Origin: Amphibalanus amphitrite
Lineage: Eukaryota; Arthropoda; Thecostraca; Balanomorpha; Balanidae
Assembly: GCF_019059575.1 (NCBI RefSeq)
Contig: NW_024881792.1
Coordinates: 310,001 to 374,000 of the forward strand
Reading direction: 5' to 3'
Length of the DNA: 64,000 nt
Under the pieces are notes generated by a model. The model saw nothing but the letters and a program-made list of their open reading frames with translations. It was not told the origin of the DNA and ran no database searches. Of this stretch, positions 1 through 12,086 are shown piece by piece. The position numbers were made by a program, and so were the translations under genes. The stretch's first letter is position 1; each line of letters starts with the position of its first letter.

Positions 1-1527
1 TACAAAACTAGGCTATTTTCATTGTGATGGCATCACAGACTACACCGCTAAACCCAATAAAGCAGATTTATGTCGCGTCATCGATGATTACATATAATGT
101 TTCTTTGATATATATGTAGTCGGGTCTTTCAGCTGCGTCCCTCCCCTCCCTCGCCGCGCCGGCGGGTCGGCCATCCGCGGCTTGCCGCCCGCCGGCTGCT
201 GGCCGGTCAGCTGGCCGGTCAGCTGGTCGCCCGCGGCTGTCGGTGCAGTGCGGGATGCCTACTTGCGGGGGGCCGTCGTGGCGGCGGCCCGGGTGGACTG
301 GGCGAGCAGTGAGTTGGGGAGCGCTGCGCTGTCGGTGCTCTAGTTTGTATTGCGTTCGCATGATACGGCTTGAGCCAATACAGAGTGAACTGATTGAGCT
401 GAGCAAGTCTTTATATACATTGAAAAGTAAAGCACTTTTTACTGCATCTACGGTGAGATGCTAGATAAAATTTATGGTCTAATGGTACCCATTACTTAAC
501 AATTAAGTGAATCATTTCGTCGCTAAACTCTCGTAAATTCGTATGTCCGCCTCACTATGGAGTTTGGACCGTAACGTATGGCCTTTGCTCAGACAGTATA
601 CGAACAGGTGACGGGGATACCTCCCATAGAAGGATGCGACACGATTTTACTGCTAAATAGCGGCCGGCCGCCGTGGGGACGTTTTTGTACGACTTATATC
701 TCGGCAACCACTGGGCTGATACACGTGCGGTTTTTTGTGTGGGGTAGCTTTTTCCCTTCTTTCACATAGTGTGCTACTCTCGATGCATATGGGTGACCCC
801 TAACGCACGTTCCACGTGCAAAGCCAAGAGGTGCCTGTTTTGTAATAAGCGCAATAGCTCGCGGTAATTACTGGGCCGATTGCGCTAAAACTTGGCATGG
901 AGGTAGACACTTTCCAGGCGATGCATTTCCATGTGTCTTGGTAGGGGTGCAACTGCACGTGCGCACGTGCAGGGTGACGCTTCCAGATCTCGAGAACGGC
1001 TGGACCGATTGTGTTCAAATTTGGCATAACGCTTGATACCGATCAGTAGGTTGCAGTCATTTAGTATGTATTTCCATGTGCCACGATTGGGGTGCAACTG
1101 CACGTGCGCACGTGCAGGGTGACGCTTCCAGATCTCGAGAACGGCCGGGCCGATTGAGTTCAAATTTGGTACACCGCTAGAGACCGATTAGTAGGGTGCC
1201 GACTGCCGTGCGCAAGTCAGTTTGGACCCATCTTGCACGTGCGCACGTGCAGGGTGACGCTTCCAGATCTCAAGAACGGCTGGACCGATTGCACTCAAAT
1301 TCGGCAAACATCTAGAGATCGATCAGTAGGGTGCCGTGCACAAGTCAGTTAGTATGTATTTCCATGTGTCACGGTTGAGATGCAACTGCACGTGCGCACG
1401 TGGAGGGGTCGTTTCAAGATCTTGAAAACGGCTGGGCCGATTGAGCTCGAATTTGGTACACCGCTAGAGACCGGCGAATAGGGTCCCATGCACAATGCAA
1501 TTGGACACAGCTTGCACGTGCGCACGT
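1..1527 (+). mobile_element. Long-form unit, 3' part (modules M, B, C), cut by window start
   Basis: Matches 5857-7383 without visible difference. It holds the GC-rich module M (1-576), module B (about 577-870, starting with the ATGGCCTTTGCTCAGACAG text) and a C array whose 16-bp palindromic cores GCACGTGCGCACGTGC start at 955, 1100, 1235, 1388 and 1514 (the fourth and fifth are cut or varied at the end), giving spacings of 145, 135, 153 and 126 bp. The array breaks off inside the fifth core and is joined directly to the next unit's 5' end at 1527/1528. Short reading frames on either strand follow the tandem repeat and are not taken as genes. Confidence 0.75.
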
Positions 1528-3400
1528 AACCGCAGGTTGTTTGAAAAGACAAACACTATTCGTTAGAATTGTGTTTTTCTATTGAAAAACAACCGGAGCG
1601 GTCGTTGTCCGGGCTATGTTTTGCAAGTCTGGCAGCGAATTGGGGCAACTTGGTAGGGGCCTAGACTAAATGTACAATCGTCGCAAAAAGTTCAGTGTAT
1701 GGGCTCCCGGAGGCGATCTACCTGATGGCAACGGTCGCTACTCGCTTAAAACCTCGTGGCACGTGGCACGTGCGATTCCATTTTTCCCATGTTAAGTCAA
1801 CGGGGTTTTGGACACTTTTTGCGCGATCGCGAATGGCGGGAAAACGAGCCAAGGAAGAGGTGGTTTTCTTCCCAGCATTTTATGGCAAACACGTTTGGGT
1901 ACACGCCAGTGTGCGCTGTATACCCCTCAGAATCTCGGAACGTGTCTTTGCACGAGGTCAAAGTTGGAATTTTCCTGTGTCCCATGTTAAGTCAATGGAC
2001 GGCGATGTCGAGACTTTGCAGAGACATTTTCATTCGTTCATTGTACAAAATTTTAGAGATAGATTTCGCCCAAACTCTTATATCTTGTAGAGGAAAGAGC
2101 ATAGTACTTGCTGGTATGCTTCGTTAAGGTGGCAAAACTCATTTTTTCTTTTAAAGTTAATTTGAAATTTAAACTTTTTAACATGGAAAGTCAATGGGAG
2201 CGTCTTTATTCCTCTATAACTTTTAGCTTTAGTAAGATATATAGGTGAAAAGTTAATATAATATACAACTTTTGATGCTCTTTCCACTGATGCATAGGAC
2301 GTCACTGCACGATGTGCCGTTTTTAAGAAAAGCTGTAAAAAATCAGGGCTCGACTGTGACTTGAACCCAACCACATTAGAGTATACGAACAGGTGACGGG
2401 GATACCTCCCGTGTGCGGATGCGACACTAATTATTGCTAAATATTAGCATTCGGCCGCCGTGGGGGCGCCTTTACAAACCTTATATCTCTGCAACCACTG
2501 GACCGATTCACTCGCGGTCTTTTGTGTGGGATAGCTTCTTCCTTTCCCAAACGTAGTGTGCTACTCTCGATGCGTATGGGTGACCCCCTAATGCACGTGC
2601 CACGTGCAAAACGAAGAGAAGTCAGTTCGGTAACAAGTCTAATAACTCTGTAGTTATTTTGCCGATTGCGCTGATCCTTGGCATGGATGTAGGCACCCGC
2701 CCCGCAATGCATTTCCATGTGCCACGGTTGGGGTGCCGCTGCACGTGCGCACGGGCAGGGTGACGCTTCCAGATCTCGAGAACGGCTGGGCCGATTGTGA
2801 TCAAACTTGGCACACCGCTAGAGGCTGGTTAGTAGGGTGCCGTGCACAAGTCAGATGGGACCCGTTATGCACGTGCGCACGTGCAGGCTGACGCTTCCAG
2901 ATCTCAAGAACGGCTGGACAGACTGTGCTCAAATTTGGCATACCACTAGAGACTGGTTAGTAGGGTGCCGTGCACAAGTCAGTAAGTATGTATTTTCATG
3001 TGCCGCGGTTGGGGTGCAGCTGCACGTTCGCACGTGTAGGGGTCGTTTCCCGATCTTGGAAACGGCTGGGCCGATTCATATTATATTTGGTACATCGCTA
3101 GAAACCGGCGAATAGGGTGCCGTGCACAAGTCAATTGGGGCCCAGGCTGCACGTGCGCACGTGCAGGGTGTCGCTTCCAGATCTCGAAAACGGCCGGGTC
3201 GATTGCACTCAAATTTGGCACACCGCTATAGACCGGCGAATAGGGTGCCGTGCACGTCAGTCCGTAGCACACCGACTCCGGTCTGCACGTGCAAGGCTCA
3301 TCCTCTCGTTTGGCGGCGGGCGTTTTTGCTGCGTTTACAAAGGTGCTTGCTCAAACAACCTGCGGTCCCGCGATGCGGAGCCCAGCATCGCAGATGCTGG
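1528..3400 (+). mobile_element. Complete short-form unit (A-B-C-D)
   Basis: About 1.87 kb. It starts AACCGCAGGTTGTTT after a T. Module A (1528-2380) opens with a long imperfect hairpin in which ACCGC-GGTTGTTT pairs with AAACAACC-GCGGT. Module B follows at 2381 without M, then the C array (about 2640-3270), then the 3' segment D with AAACAACCTGCGGT at 3353-3366, the hairpin GCGATGC/GCATCGC and terminal CTGG at 3397-3400. Here the next base is G before T. A near-identical copy lies at 7384-9257. Non-autonomous, no protein-coding capacity seen. Confidence 0.75.
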
Positions 3401-3503
3401 GTATCGAACATGGGACGATTAGGATGCGCTTTGATTGAGGGATGGCTGCTTAAACGGCAGATATGAATACACCACACTTGCCGCAAGGCGCCATATTTGT
3501 CTT
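3401..3503. other. Spacer between two repeat units
   Basis: About 100 bp that does not recur elsewhere in the window, lying between the CTGG end at 3400 and the next AACCGC start. It is absent at the matching place in the second large copy (9257/9259). It may be original host sequence or captured DNA. No gene seen. Confidence 0.5.
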
Positions 3504-3689
3504 AACCGCAGGTTGTTGTTTCATTAGATTCAAGATAGCACACCGACTCCGGTTAGCACACCGACTCCGGTCTGCACGTGCAAGGCTCATCCTCTCGTTT
3601 GGCGGCGGGCGTTTTTGCTGCGTTTACAAAGGTGCTTGCTCAAACAACCTGCGGTCCCGCGATGCGGAGCCCAGCATCGCAGATGCTGG
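3504..3689 (+). mobile_element. 186-bp minimal unit with both ends
   Basis: Starts T|AACCGCAGGTTGTT and ends AAACAACCTGCGGT (3642-3655), hairpin, CTGG|T (3686-3690), but lacks modules A, B and C. A short 5' stub of about 32 bp is fused to segment D, in which the text AGCACACCGACTCCGG is duplicated. It looks like an internal-deletion derivative that keeps the two termini. Confidence 0.6.
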
Positions 3690-4547
3690 TAACCGCAGGT
3701 TGTTTGAAAAGACAAACACTATTCGTTAGAATTGTGTTTTTCTATTGAAAAACAACCGGAGCGGTCCTTCTCCGGGCTATGTTTTGCATGTCTGGCCGCG
3801 AATTGGGGCAACTTGGGTCAGGCCTAAACTTGTGGCTCGATTTTCTTAAAAATTTCAGTGTATGGGCTCCCGCAGGCGATCTACCTGTTGGCACCGGTCG
3901 CTACTCGCTTAAAACCTCGTGGCACGTGGCACGTGCGATTCCATTTTCCCCATGTTAAGTCAACGGGGTTTTGGACACTTTTTGCGCGATCGGGAATAGC
4001 GGAAAAACGAGCCAAGGAAGAGGTGGTTTTCTTCCCAGCATTTTATGGCAAACACGTTTGGGTACACGCTGGTGTGCGCCGTATACCCCTCAGAACTTCG
4101 TAACGTGTCTTTGCACGAGGTCAAAGTTGAATTTTTTTCGCTCCCCATGTTAAGTCAATGGGCGTTTTTGCAGAGACTTTTTCATTCGCTCATTGTACAA
4201 AATTATATGATACGATTTTGTTTAAACTTTCAGGACTTGTTGAGAAAAGACCATAGAACATGTTGTTATGCTTCTTTAAGCTGTGCAAATTCGTTTGTTC
4301 TTTTTAGGCTCGTTTAAAAATGAAAAATTTTAACATGGAAAGTGAATGGGAGCGTCTTTGCTGCTTAATAACTTTTTACAGTTGAGATATATTTAAGTGA
4401 AAAGTTGATAGGTTATACAACTTTTGATGCTCTTTCCAATGATATATACAACTTTATTGCACGTGGTGCCGTTTTTGAGAAATATAGTAAAAAAGCACGA
4501 CATTACCGAGATTTGAGCTCAGACCTATATCGTTACGGTGTCAGGCG
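3690..4547 (+). repeat. Module A, tandem copy 1 of 2 (858 bp)
   Basis: Apparently identical to 4548-5405. It carries the 5' hairpin, the paired E-box GGCACGTGGCACGTGC, three versions of the text CATGTTAAGTCAATGGG and an AT-rich 3' half. It ends in TCAGGCG and is joined directly to the next AACCGC start, so this unit is only an A module. Confidence 0.8.
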
Positions 4548-7383
4548 TAACCGCAGGTTGTTTGAAAAGACAAACACTATTCGTTAGAATTGTGTTTTTC
4601 TATTGAAAAACAACCGGAGCGGTCCTTCTCCGGGCTATGTTTTGCATGTCTGGCCGCGAATTGGGGCAACTTGGGTCAGGCCTAAACTTGTGGCTCGATT
4701 TTCTTAAAAATTTCAGTGTATGGGCTCCCGCAGGCGATCTACCTGTTGGCACCGGTCGCTACTCGCTTAAAACCTCGTGGCACGTGGCACGTGCGATTCC
4801 ATTTTCCCCATGTTAAGTCAACGGGGTTTTGGACACTTTTTGCGCGATCGGGAATAGCGGAAAAACGAGCCAAGGAAGAGGTGGTTTTCTTCCCAGCATT
4901 TTATGGCAAACACGTTTGGGTACACGCTGGTGTGCGCCGTATACCCCTCAGAACTTCGTAACGTGTCTTTGCACGAGGTCAAAGTTGAATTTTTTTCGCT
5001 CCCCATGTTAAGTCAATGGGCGTTTTTGCAGAGACTTTTTCATTCGCTCATTGTACAAAATTATATGATACGATTTTGTTTAAACTTTCAGGACTTGTTG
5101 AGAAAAGACCATAGAACATGTTGTTATGCTTCTTTAAGCTGTGCAAATTCGTTTGTTCTTTTTAGGCTCGTTTAAAAATGAAAAATTTTAACATGGAAAG
5201 TGAATGGGAGCGTCTTTGCTGCTTAATAACTTTTTACAGTTGAGATATATTTAAGTGAAAAGTTGATAGGTTATACAACTTTTGATGCTCTTTCCAATGA
5301 TATATACAACTTTATTGCACGTGGTGCCGTTTTTGAGAAATATAGTAAAAAAGCACGACATTACCGAGATTTGAGCTCAGACCTATATCGTTACGGTGTC
5401 AGGCGGACACGAGGACAGGTGGCGCCGCCGCCGCCCGCATAGCGGCGGGAATGTGAACTAACCTGTTTACCAGAGGGGTGTTCACGGGCACCGCACACTG
5501 CTGCGTGCGCTGTGTGCGGTGCGTCCAGCAGGCGTGGGGGTAGGGGATGGGTAGGCGGTTCTGACGTCACGGCTGCGTGCGGTGGACGGTCCGCTGTGGC
5601 CAGTCCCGACCGGCCACAGCGATCGCTGTGTGCGGTGACGGAAGGCTGACGTAGGGACGCAGTGGGCGGAGCTTGGAGGCTATGTGCGGTCCGACCGCAC
5701 ACAGGGCCCGTGAACAGCCCTCTGATCTATGGTATGGTACCATCGGGGGACCGGCCGCCGTCGGCACCATTTCGGGACTTTGCATCGCAATAAAAGGCTT
5801 ATTTACAATTGAAAATGGACTAGCGAGAGTCGTTATGGAATCAGAATTTGATGCTCTACAAAACTAGGCTATTTTCATTGTGATGGCATCACAGACTACA
5901 CCGCTAAACCCAATAAAGCAGATTTATGTCGCGTCATCGATGATTACATATAATGTTTCTTTGATATATATGTAGTCGGGTCTTTCAGCTGCGTCCCTCC
6001 CCTCCCTCGCCGCGCCGGCGGGTCGGCCATCCGCGGCTTGCCGCCCGCCGGCTGCTGGCCGGTCAGCTGGCCGGTCAGCTGGTCGCCCGCGGCTGTCGGT
6101 GCAGTGCGGGATGCCTACTTGCGGGGGGCCGTCGTGGCGGCGGCCCGGGTGGACTGGGCGAGCAGTGAGTTGGGGAGCGCTGCGCTGTCGGTGCTCTAGT
6201 TTGTATTGCGTTCGCATGATACGGCTTGAGCCAATACAGAGTGAACTGATTGAGCTGAGCAAGTCTTTATATACATTGAAAAGTAAAGCACTTTTTACTG
6301 CATCTACGGTGAGATGCTAGATAAAATTTATGGTCTAATGGTACCCATTACTTAACAATTAAGTGAATCATTTCGTCGCTAAACTCTCGTAAATTCGTAT
6401 GTCCGCCTCACTATGGAGTTTGGACCGTAACGTATGGCCTTTGCTCAGACAGTATACGAACAGGTGACGGGGATACCTCCCATAGAAGGATGCGACACGA
6501 TTTTACTGCTAAATAGCGGCCGGCCGCCGTGGGGACGTTTTTGTACGACTTATATCTCGGCAACCACTGGGCTGATACACGTGCGGTTTTTTGTGTGGGG
6601 TAGCTTTTTCCCTTCTTTCACATAGTGTGCTACTCTCGATGCATATGGGTGACCCCTAACGCACGTTCCACGTGCAAAGCCAAGAGGTGCCTGTTTTGTA
6701 ATAAGCGCAATAGCTCGCGGTAATTACTGGGCCGATTGCGCTAAAACTTGGCATGGAGGTAGACACTTTCCAGGCGATGCATTTCCATGTGTCTTGGTAG
6801 GGGTGCAACTGCACGTGCGCACGTGCAGGGTGACGCTTCCAGATCTCGAGAACGGCTGGACCGATTGTGTTCAAATTTGGCATAACGCTTGATACCGATC
6901 AGTAGGTTGCAGTCATTTAGTATGTATTTCCATGTGCCACGATTGGGGTGCAACTGCACGTGCGCACGTGCAGGGTGACGCTTCCAGATCTCGAGAACGG
7001 CCGGGCCGATTGAGTTCAAATTTGGTACACCGCTAGAGACCGATTAGTAGGGTGCCGACTGCCGTGCGCAAGTCAGTTTGGACCCATCTTGCACGTGCGC
7101 ACGTGCAGGGTGACGCTTCCAGATCTCAAGAACGGCTGGACCGATTGCACTCAAATTCGGCAAACATCTAGAGATCGATCAGTAGGGTGCCGTGCACAAG
7201 TCAGTTAGTATGTATTTCCATGTGTCACGGTTGAGATGCAACTGCACGTGCGCACGTGGAGGGGTCGTTTCAAGATCTTGAAAACGGCTGGGCCGATTGA
7301 GCTCGAATTTGGTACACCGCTAGAGACCGGCGAATAGGGTCCCATGCACAATGCAATTGGACACAGCTTGCACGTGCGCACGT
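4548..7383 (+). mobile_element. Long-form unit (A-M-B-C) with truncated 3' end
   Basis: Module A (4548-5405) runs on into GC-rich module M from 5406, interrupted by a 254-bp inverted-repeat element, then module B (about 6433-6730) and the C array, which stops inside a palindromic core at 7383. Segment D and the CTGG end are absent. The same truncation is seen at 1527. M contains an AATAAA (5790-5795) and CTGGCCGGTCAG in two tandem copies, but no gene that I recognise. Confidence 0.7.
5471..5724. mobile_element. 254-bp hAT-like MITE inside module M
   Basis: Ends are CAGAGGGGTGTTCACGGGC and, reverse-complemented, CAGAGGGCTGTTCACGGGC (18 of 19 identical). Inside are repeated GTGTGCGGTG motifs in both orientations. 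The copy of module M at 62467 reads straight through the same point (GTTTAC|ATCTATGG), and the copy at 10181 has one extra C, so the element is present or absent between units. No 8-bp target duplication is visible, which is odd for hAT. A second copy lies at 57945-58198. Confidence 0.7.
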
Positions 7384-9257
7384 AACCGCAGGTTGTTTGA
7401 AAAGACAAACACTATTCGTTAGAATTGTGTTTTTCTATTGAAAAACAACCGGAGCGGTCGTTGTCCGGGCTATGTTTTGCAAGTCTGGCAGCGAATTGGG
7501 GCAACTTGGTAGGGGCCTAGACTAAATGTACAATCGTCGCAAAAAGTTCAGTGTATGGGCTCCCGGAGGCGATCTACCTGATGGCAACGGTCGCTACTCG
7601 CTTAAAACCTCGTGGCACGTGGCACGTGCGATTCCATTTTTCCCATGTTAAGTCAACGGGGTTTTGGACACTTTTTGCGCGATCGCGAATGGCGGGAAAA
7701 CGAGCCAAGGAAGAGGTGGTTTTCTTCCCAGCATTTTATGGCAAACACGTTTGGGTACACGCCAGTGTGCGCTGTATACCCCTCAGAATCTCGGAACGTG
7801 TCTTTGCACGAGGTCAAAGTTGGAATTTTCCTGTGTCCCATGTTAAGTCAATGGACGGCGATGTCGAGACTTTGCAGAGACATTTTCATTCGTTCATTGT
7901 ACAAAATTTTAGAGATAGATTTCGCCCAAACTCTTATATCTTGTAGAGGAAAGAGCATAGTACTTGCTGGTATGCTTCGTTAAGGTGGCAAAACTCATTT
8001 TTTCTTTTAAAGTTAATTTGAAATTTAAACTTTTTAACATGGAAAGTCAATGGGAGCGTCTTTATTCCTCTATAACTTTTAGCTTTAGTAAGATATATAG
8101 GTGAAAAGTTAATATAATATACAACTTTTGATGCTCTTTCCACTGATGCATAGGACGTCACTGCACGATGTGCCGTTTTTAAGAAAAGCTGTAAAAAATC
8201 AGGGCTCGACTGTGACTTGAACCCAACCACATTAGAGTATACGAACAGGTGACGGGGATACCTCCCGTGTGCGGATGCGACACTAATTATTGCTAAATAT
8301 TAGCATTCGGCCGCCGTGGGGGCGCCTTTACAAACCTTATATCTCTGCAACCACTGGACCGATTCACTCGCGGTCTTTTGTGTGGGATAGCTTCTTCCTT
8401 TCCCAAACGTAGTGTGCTACTCTCGATGCGTATGGGTGACCCCCTAATGCACGTGCCACGTGCAAAACGAAGAGAAGTCAGTTCGGTAACAAGTCTAATA
8501 ACTCTGTAGTTATTTTGCCGATTGCGCTGATCCTTGGCATGGATGTAGGCACCCGCCCCGCAATGCATTTCCATGTGCCACGGTTGGGGTGCCGCTGCAC
8601 GTGCGCACGGGCAGGGTGACGCTTCCAGATCTCGAGAACGGCTGGGCCGATTGTGATCAAACTTGGCACACCGCTAGAGGCTGGTTAGTAGGGTGCCGTG
8701 CACAAGTCAGATGGGACCCGTTATGCACGTGCGCACGTGCAGGCTGACGCTTCCAGATCTCAAGAACGGCTGGACAGACTGTGCTCAAATTTGGCATACC
8801 ACTAGAGACTGGTTAGTAGGGTGCCGTGCACAAGTCAGTAAGTATGTATTTTCATGTGCCGCGGTTGGGGTGCAGCTGCACGTTCGCACGTGTAGGGGTC
8901 GTTTCCCGATCTTGGAAACGGCTGGGCCGATTCATATTATATTTGGTACATCGCTAGAAACCGGCGAATAGGGTGCCGTGCACAAGTCAATTGGGGCCCA
9001 GGCTGCACGTGCGCACGTGCAGGGTGTCGCTTCCAGATCTCGAAAACGGCCGGGTCGATTGCACTCAAATTTGGCACACCGCTATAGACCGGCGAATAGG
9101 GTGCCGTGCACGTCAGTCCGTAGCACACCGACTCCGGTCTGCACGTGCAAGGCTCATCCTCTCGTTTGGCGGCGGGCGTTTTTGCTGCGTTTACAAAGGT
9201 GCTTGCTCAAACAACCTGCGGTCCCGCGATGCGGAGCCCAGCATCGCAGATGCTGGG
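7384..9257 (+). mobile_element. Complete short-form unit, second copy
   Basis: Corresponds position by position to 1528-3401 at an offset of 5856 bp. C cores, B module and D segment are all present; AAACAACCTGCGGT is at 9209-9222 and CTGG at 9253-9256, followed by G and T. The next unit starts immediately at 9259, whereas the first copy is followed by a unique spacer. Confidence 0.75.
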
Positions 9258-9258
9258 T

Positions 9259-12085
9259 AACCGCAGGTTGTTTGAAAAGACAAACACTATTCGTTAGAAT
9301 TGTGTTTTTCTATTGAAAAACAACCGGAGCGGTCCGTCTCCGGGCTATGTTTTGCAAGTCTGGCCGCGAATTGGGGCAACTTGACCGGGGCCTAAACGTG
9401 CATTGCGATTTTCGTAAAAATTTCAGGGTATGGGCTCCCGGGGGCGATCTACCTGATGGCTTCGGTCGCTACTCGCTTAAAACCTCGTGGCACGTGGCAC
9501 GTGCGATTCCATTTTCCCCATGTTAAGTCAATGGGGTTTTGGACACTTTTTGCGCGATCGCGAATAGCGGGAAAACGAGCCAAGGAAGAGGTGGTTTTCT
9601 TCCCAGCATTTTATGGCAAACACGTTTGGGTACACGCTAGTGTGCGCCGTATACCCCTCAGAACTTCGTAACGTGACTTTGCACGAGGTCAAAGTTGAAC
9701 TTTTTTCGCTCCCCATGTTAAGTCAATGGGCATTTTTGCAGAGACTTTTTCATTCGCTCATTGTACAAAATTATATGATACGATTTTGTTTAAACTTCCA
9801 GGACTTGTTGAGAAAAGACCATAGAACATGTTGTTATGCTTCTTTAAGCTGTGCAAATTCGTTTGTTCTTTTTAGGCTCGTTTAAAAATGAAAAATTTTA
9901 ACATGGAAAGTCAATGGGAGCGTCTTTGCTGCTTAATAACTTTTTACAGTTGAGATATATTTATGTGAAAAGTTGATAGGTTATACAACTTTTGATGCTC
10001 TTTCCAATGATATATACAACTTTATTGCACGTGGTGCCGTTTTTGAGAAATATAGTAAAAAAGCACGACATTACCGAGATTTGAGCTCAGACCTATATCG
10101 TTACGGTGTCAGGCGGACACGAGGACAGGTGGCGCCGCCGCCGCCCGCATAGCGGCGGGAATGTGAACTAACCTGTTTACCATCTATGGTATGGTACCAT
10201 CGGGGGACCGGCCGCCGTCGGCACCATTTCGGGACTTTGCATCGCAATAAAAGGCTTATTTACAATTGAAAATGGACTAGCGAGAGTCGTTATGGAATCA
10301 GAATTTGATGCTCTACAAAACTAGGCTATTTTCATTGTGATGGCATCACAGACTACACCGCTAAACCCAATAAAGCAGATTTATGTCGCGTCATCGATGA
10401 TTACATATAATGTATCATTCTTTGATATATATGTAGTCGGGTCTTTCAGCTGCGTCCCTCCCCTCCCTCGCCGCGCCGGCGGGTCGGCCATCCGTGGCTT
10501 GCCGCCCGCCGGCTGCTGGCCGGTCAGCTGGCCGGTCAGCTGGTCGCCCGCGGCTGTCGGTGCAGTGCGGGATGCCTACTTGCGGGGGGGGGGGCCGTCG
10601 TGGCGGCGGCCCGGGTGGACTGGGCGAGCAGTGAGTTGGGGAGCGCTGCGCTGTCGGTGCTCTAGTTTGTATTGCGTTCGCATGATACGGCTTGAGCCAA
10701 TACAGAGTGAACTGATTGAGCTGAGCAAGTCTTTACATACATTGAAAAGTAAAGCACTTTTTACTGCATCTACGGTGAGATGCTAGATAAAATTTATGGT
10801 CTACCTAATGGTACCCATTACTTAACAATTAAGTGAATCATTTCGTCGCTAAACTCTCGTAAATTCGTATGTCCGCCTCACTATGGAGTTTGGACCGTAA
10901 CGTATGGCCTTTGCTCAGACAGTATACGAACAGGTGACGGGGATACCTCTAATAGAAGGATGCGACACGATTTTACTGCTAAATAGCGGCCGGCCGCCGT
11001 GGGGACGTTTTTGTACGACTTATATCTCGGCAACCACTGGGCTGATACACGTGCGGTTTTTTTGTGTGGGGTAGCTTTTTCCCTTCTTTCACATAGTGTG
11101 CTACTCTCGATGCATATGGGTGACCCCTAACGCACGTTCCACGTGCAAAGCCAAGAGGTGCCTGTTTTGTAATAAGCGCAATAGCTCGCGGTAATTACTG
11201 GGCCGATTGCGCTAAAACTTGGCATGGAGGTAGACACTTTCCAGGCGATGCATTTCCATGTGTCTTGGTAGGGGTGCAACTGCACGTGCGCACGTGCAGG
11301 GTGACGCTTCCAGATCTCCAGAACGGCTGGACCGATTGTGTTCAAATTTGGCATAACGCTTGATACCGATCAGTAGGTTGCAGTCATTTAGTATGTATTT
11401 CCATGTGCCACGATTGGGGTGCAACTGCACGTGCGCACGTGCAGGGTGACGCTTCCAGATCTCGAGAACGGCCGGGCCGATTGAGTTCAAATTTGGTACA
11501 CCGCTAGAGACCGATTAGTAGGGTGCCGTGCGCAAGTCAGTTTGGACCCATCTTGCACGTGCGCACGTGCAGGGTGACGCTTCCAGATTTCAAGAACGGC
11601 TGGACCGATTGCACTCAAATTCGGCAAACATCTAGAGATCGATCAGTAGGGTGCCGTGCACAAGTCAGTTAGTATGTATTTCCATGTGTCACGGTTGAGA
11701 TGCAACTGCACGTGCGCACGTGGAGGGGTCGTTTCAAGATCTTGAAAACGGCTGGGCCGATTGAGCTCGAATTTGGTACACCGCTAGGGACCGGCGAATA
11801 GGGTCCCATGCACAATGCAATTGGACACAGCTTGCACGTGCGCACGTGCAGGGTGACGCTTCCAGATCTCGAAAATGGCCGAGCCGATTACACTCAAATT
11901 TGGCACACCGCTATAGATCAGCGAGTAGGGTGCCGTGCACGTCAGTTTGTAACACACCGACTCCGGTCTGCACGTGCAAGGCTCATCCTCTCGTTTGGCG
12001 GCGGGCGTTTTTGCTGCGTTTACAAAGGTGCTTGCTCAAACAACCTGCGGTCCCGCGATGCGGAGCCCAGCATCGCAGATGCTGG
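9259..12085 (+). mobile_element. Complete long-form unit (A-M-B-C-D), 2.83 kb
   Basis: The only long-form unit in the window with both ends. A is 9259-10115. M follows without the MITE (empty site at 10180/10181). B starts about 10905, the C array covers about 11200-11950, and D carries AAACAACCTGCGGT at 12038-12051 and CTGG at 12082-12085. It differs from the other long forms by small indels, for example extra G residues near 10585 and ATC at 10414. Confidence 0.75.
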
Positions 12086-12086
12086 T

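Noticed and set aside
885-1163. Minus-strand peptides with the recurrent IGPAVLEIWKRHPARAHVQ text
   Set aside because: They are translations of the C tandem repeat, and the plus strand is equally open; no start or splice context.
850-1527. CRISPR-like alternation of conserved and variable segments in the C arrays
   Set aside because: Repeat units are 126-153 bp with homologous, not unique, spacers, in an animal genome. It is an ordinary transposon-internal tandem array.
1526-1530. TA target duplication (Tc1/mariner) at the AACCGC starts
   Set aside because: TA precedes every start, but the right ends are followed by T or GT after CTGG with no matching duplication, and the right inverted copy lies 34 nt inside the end.
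1695-2127. Open frames of 123-131 codons in module A (VVFFPAFYGKHVWVHASVR text)
   Set aside because: The frame persists in several copies, but differences between subfamilies fall at all codon positions (e.g. R to P, R to L, G to E), and other copies break it. No domain seen; chance persistence is more likely than coding.
3390-3415. tRNA B-box-like string on the minus strand (GTTCGATACC)
   Set aside because: No T-stem pairing, no A-box at the right distance; it straddles a repeat junction and is chance.
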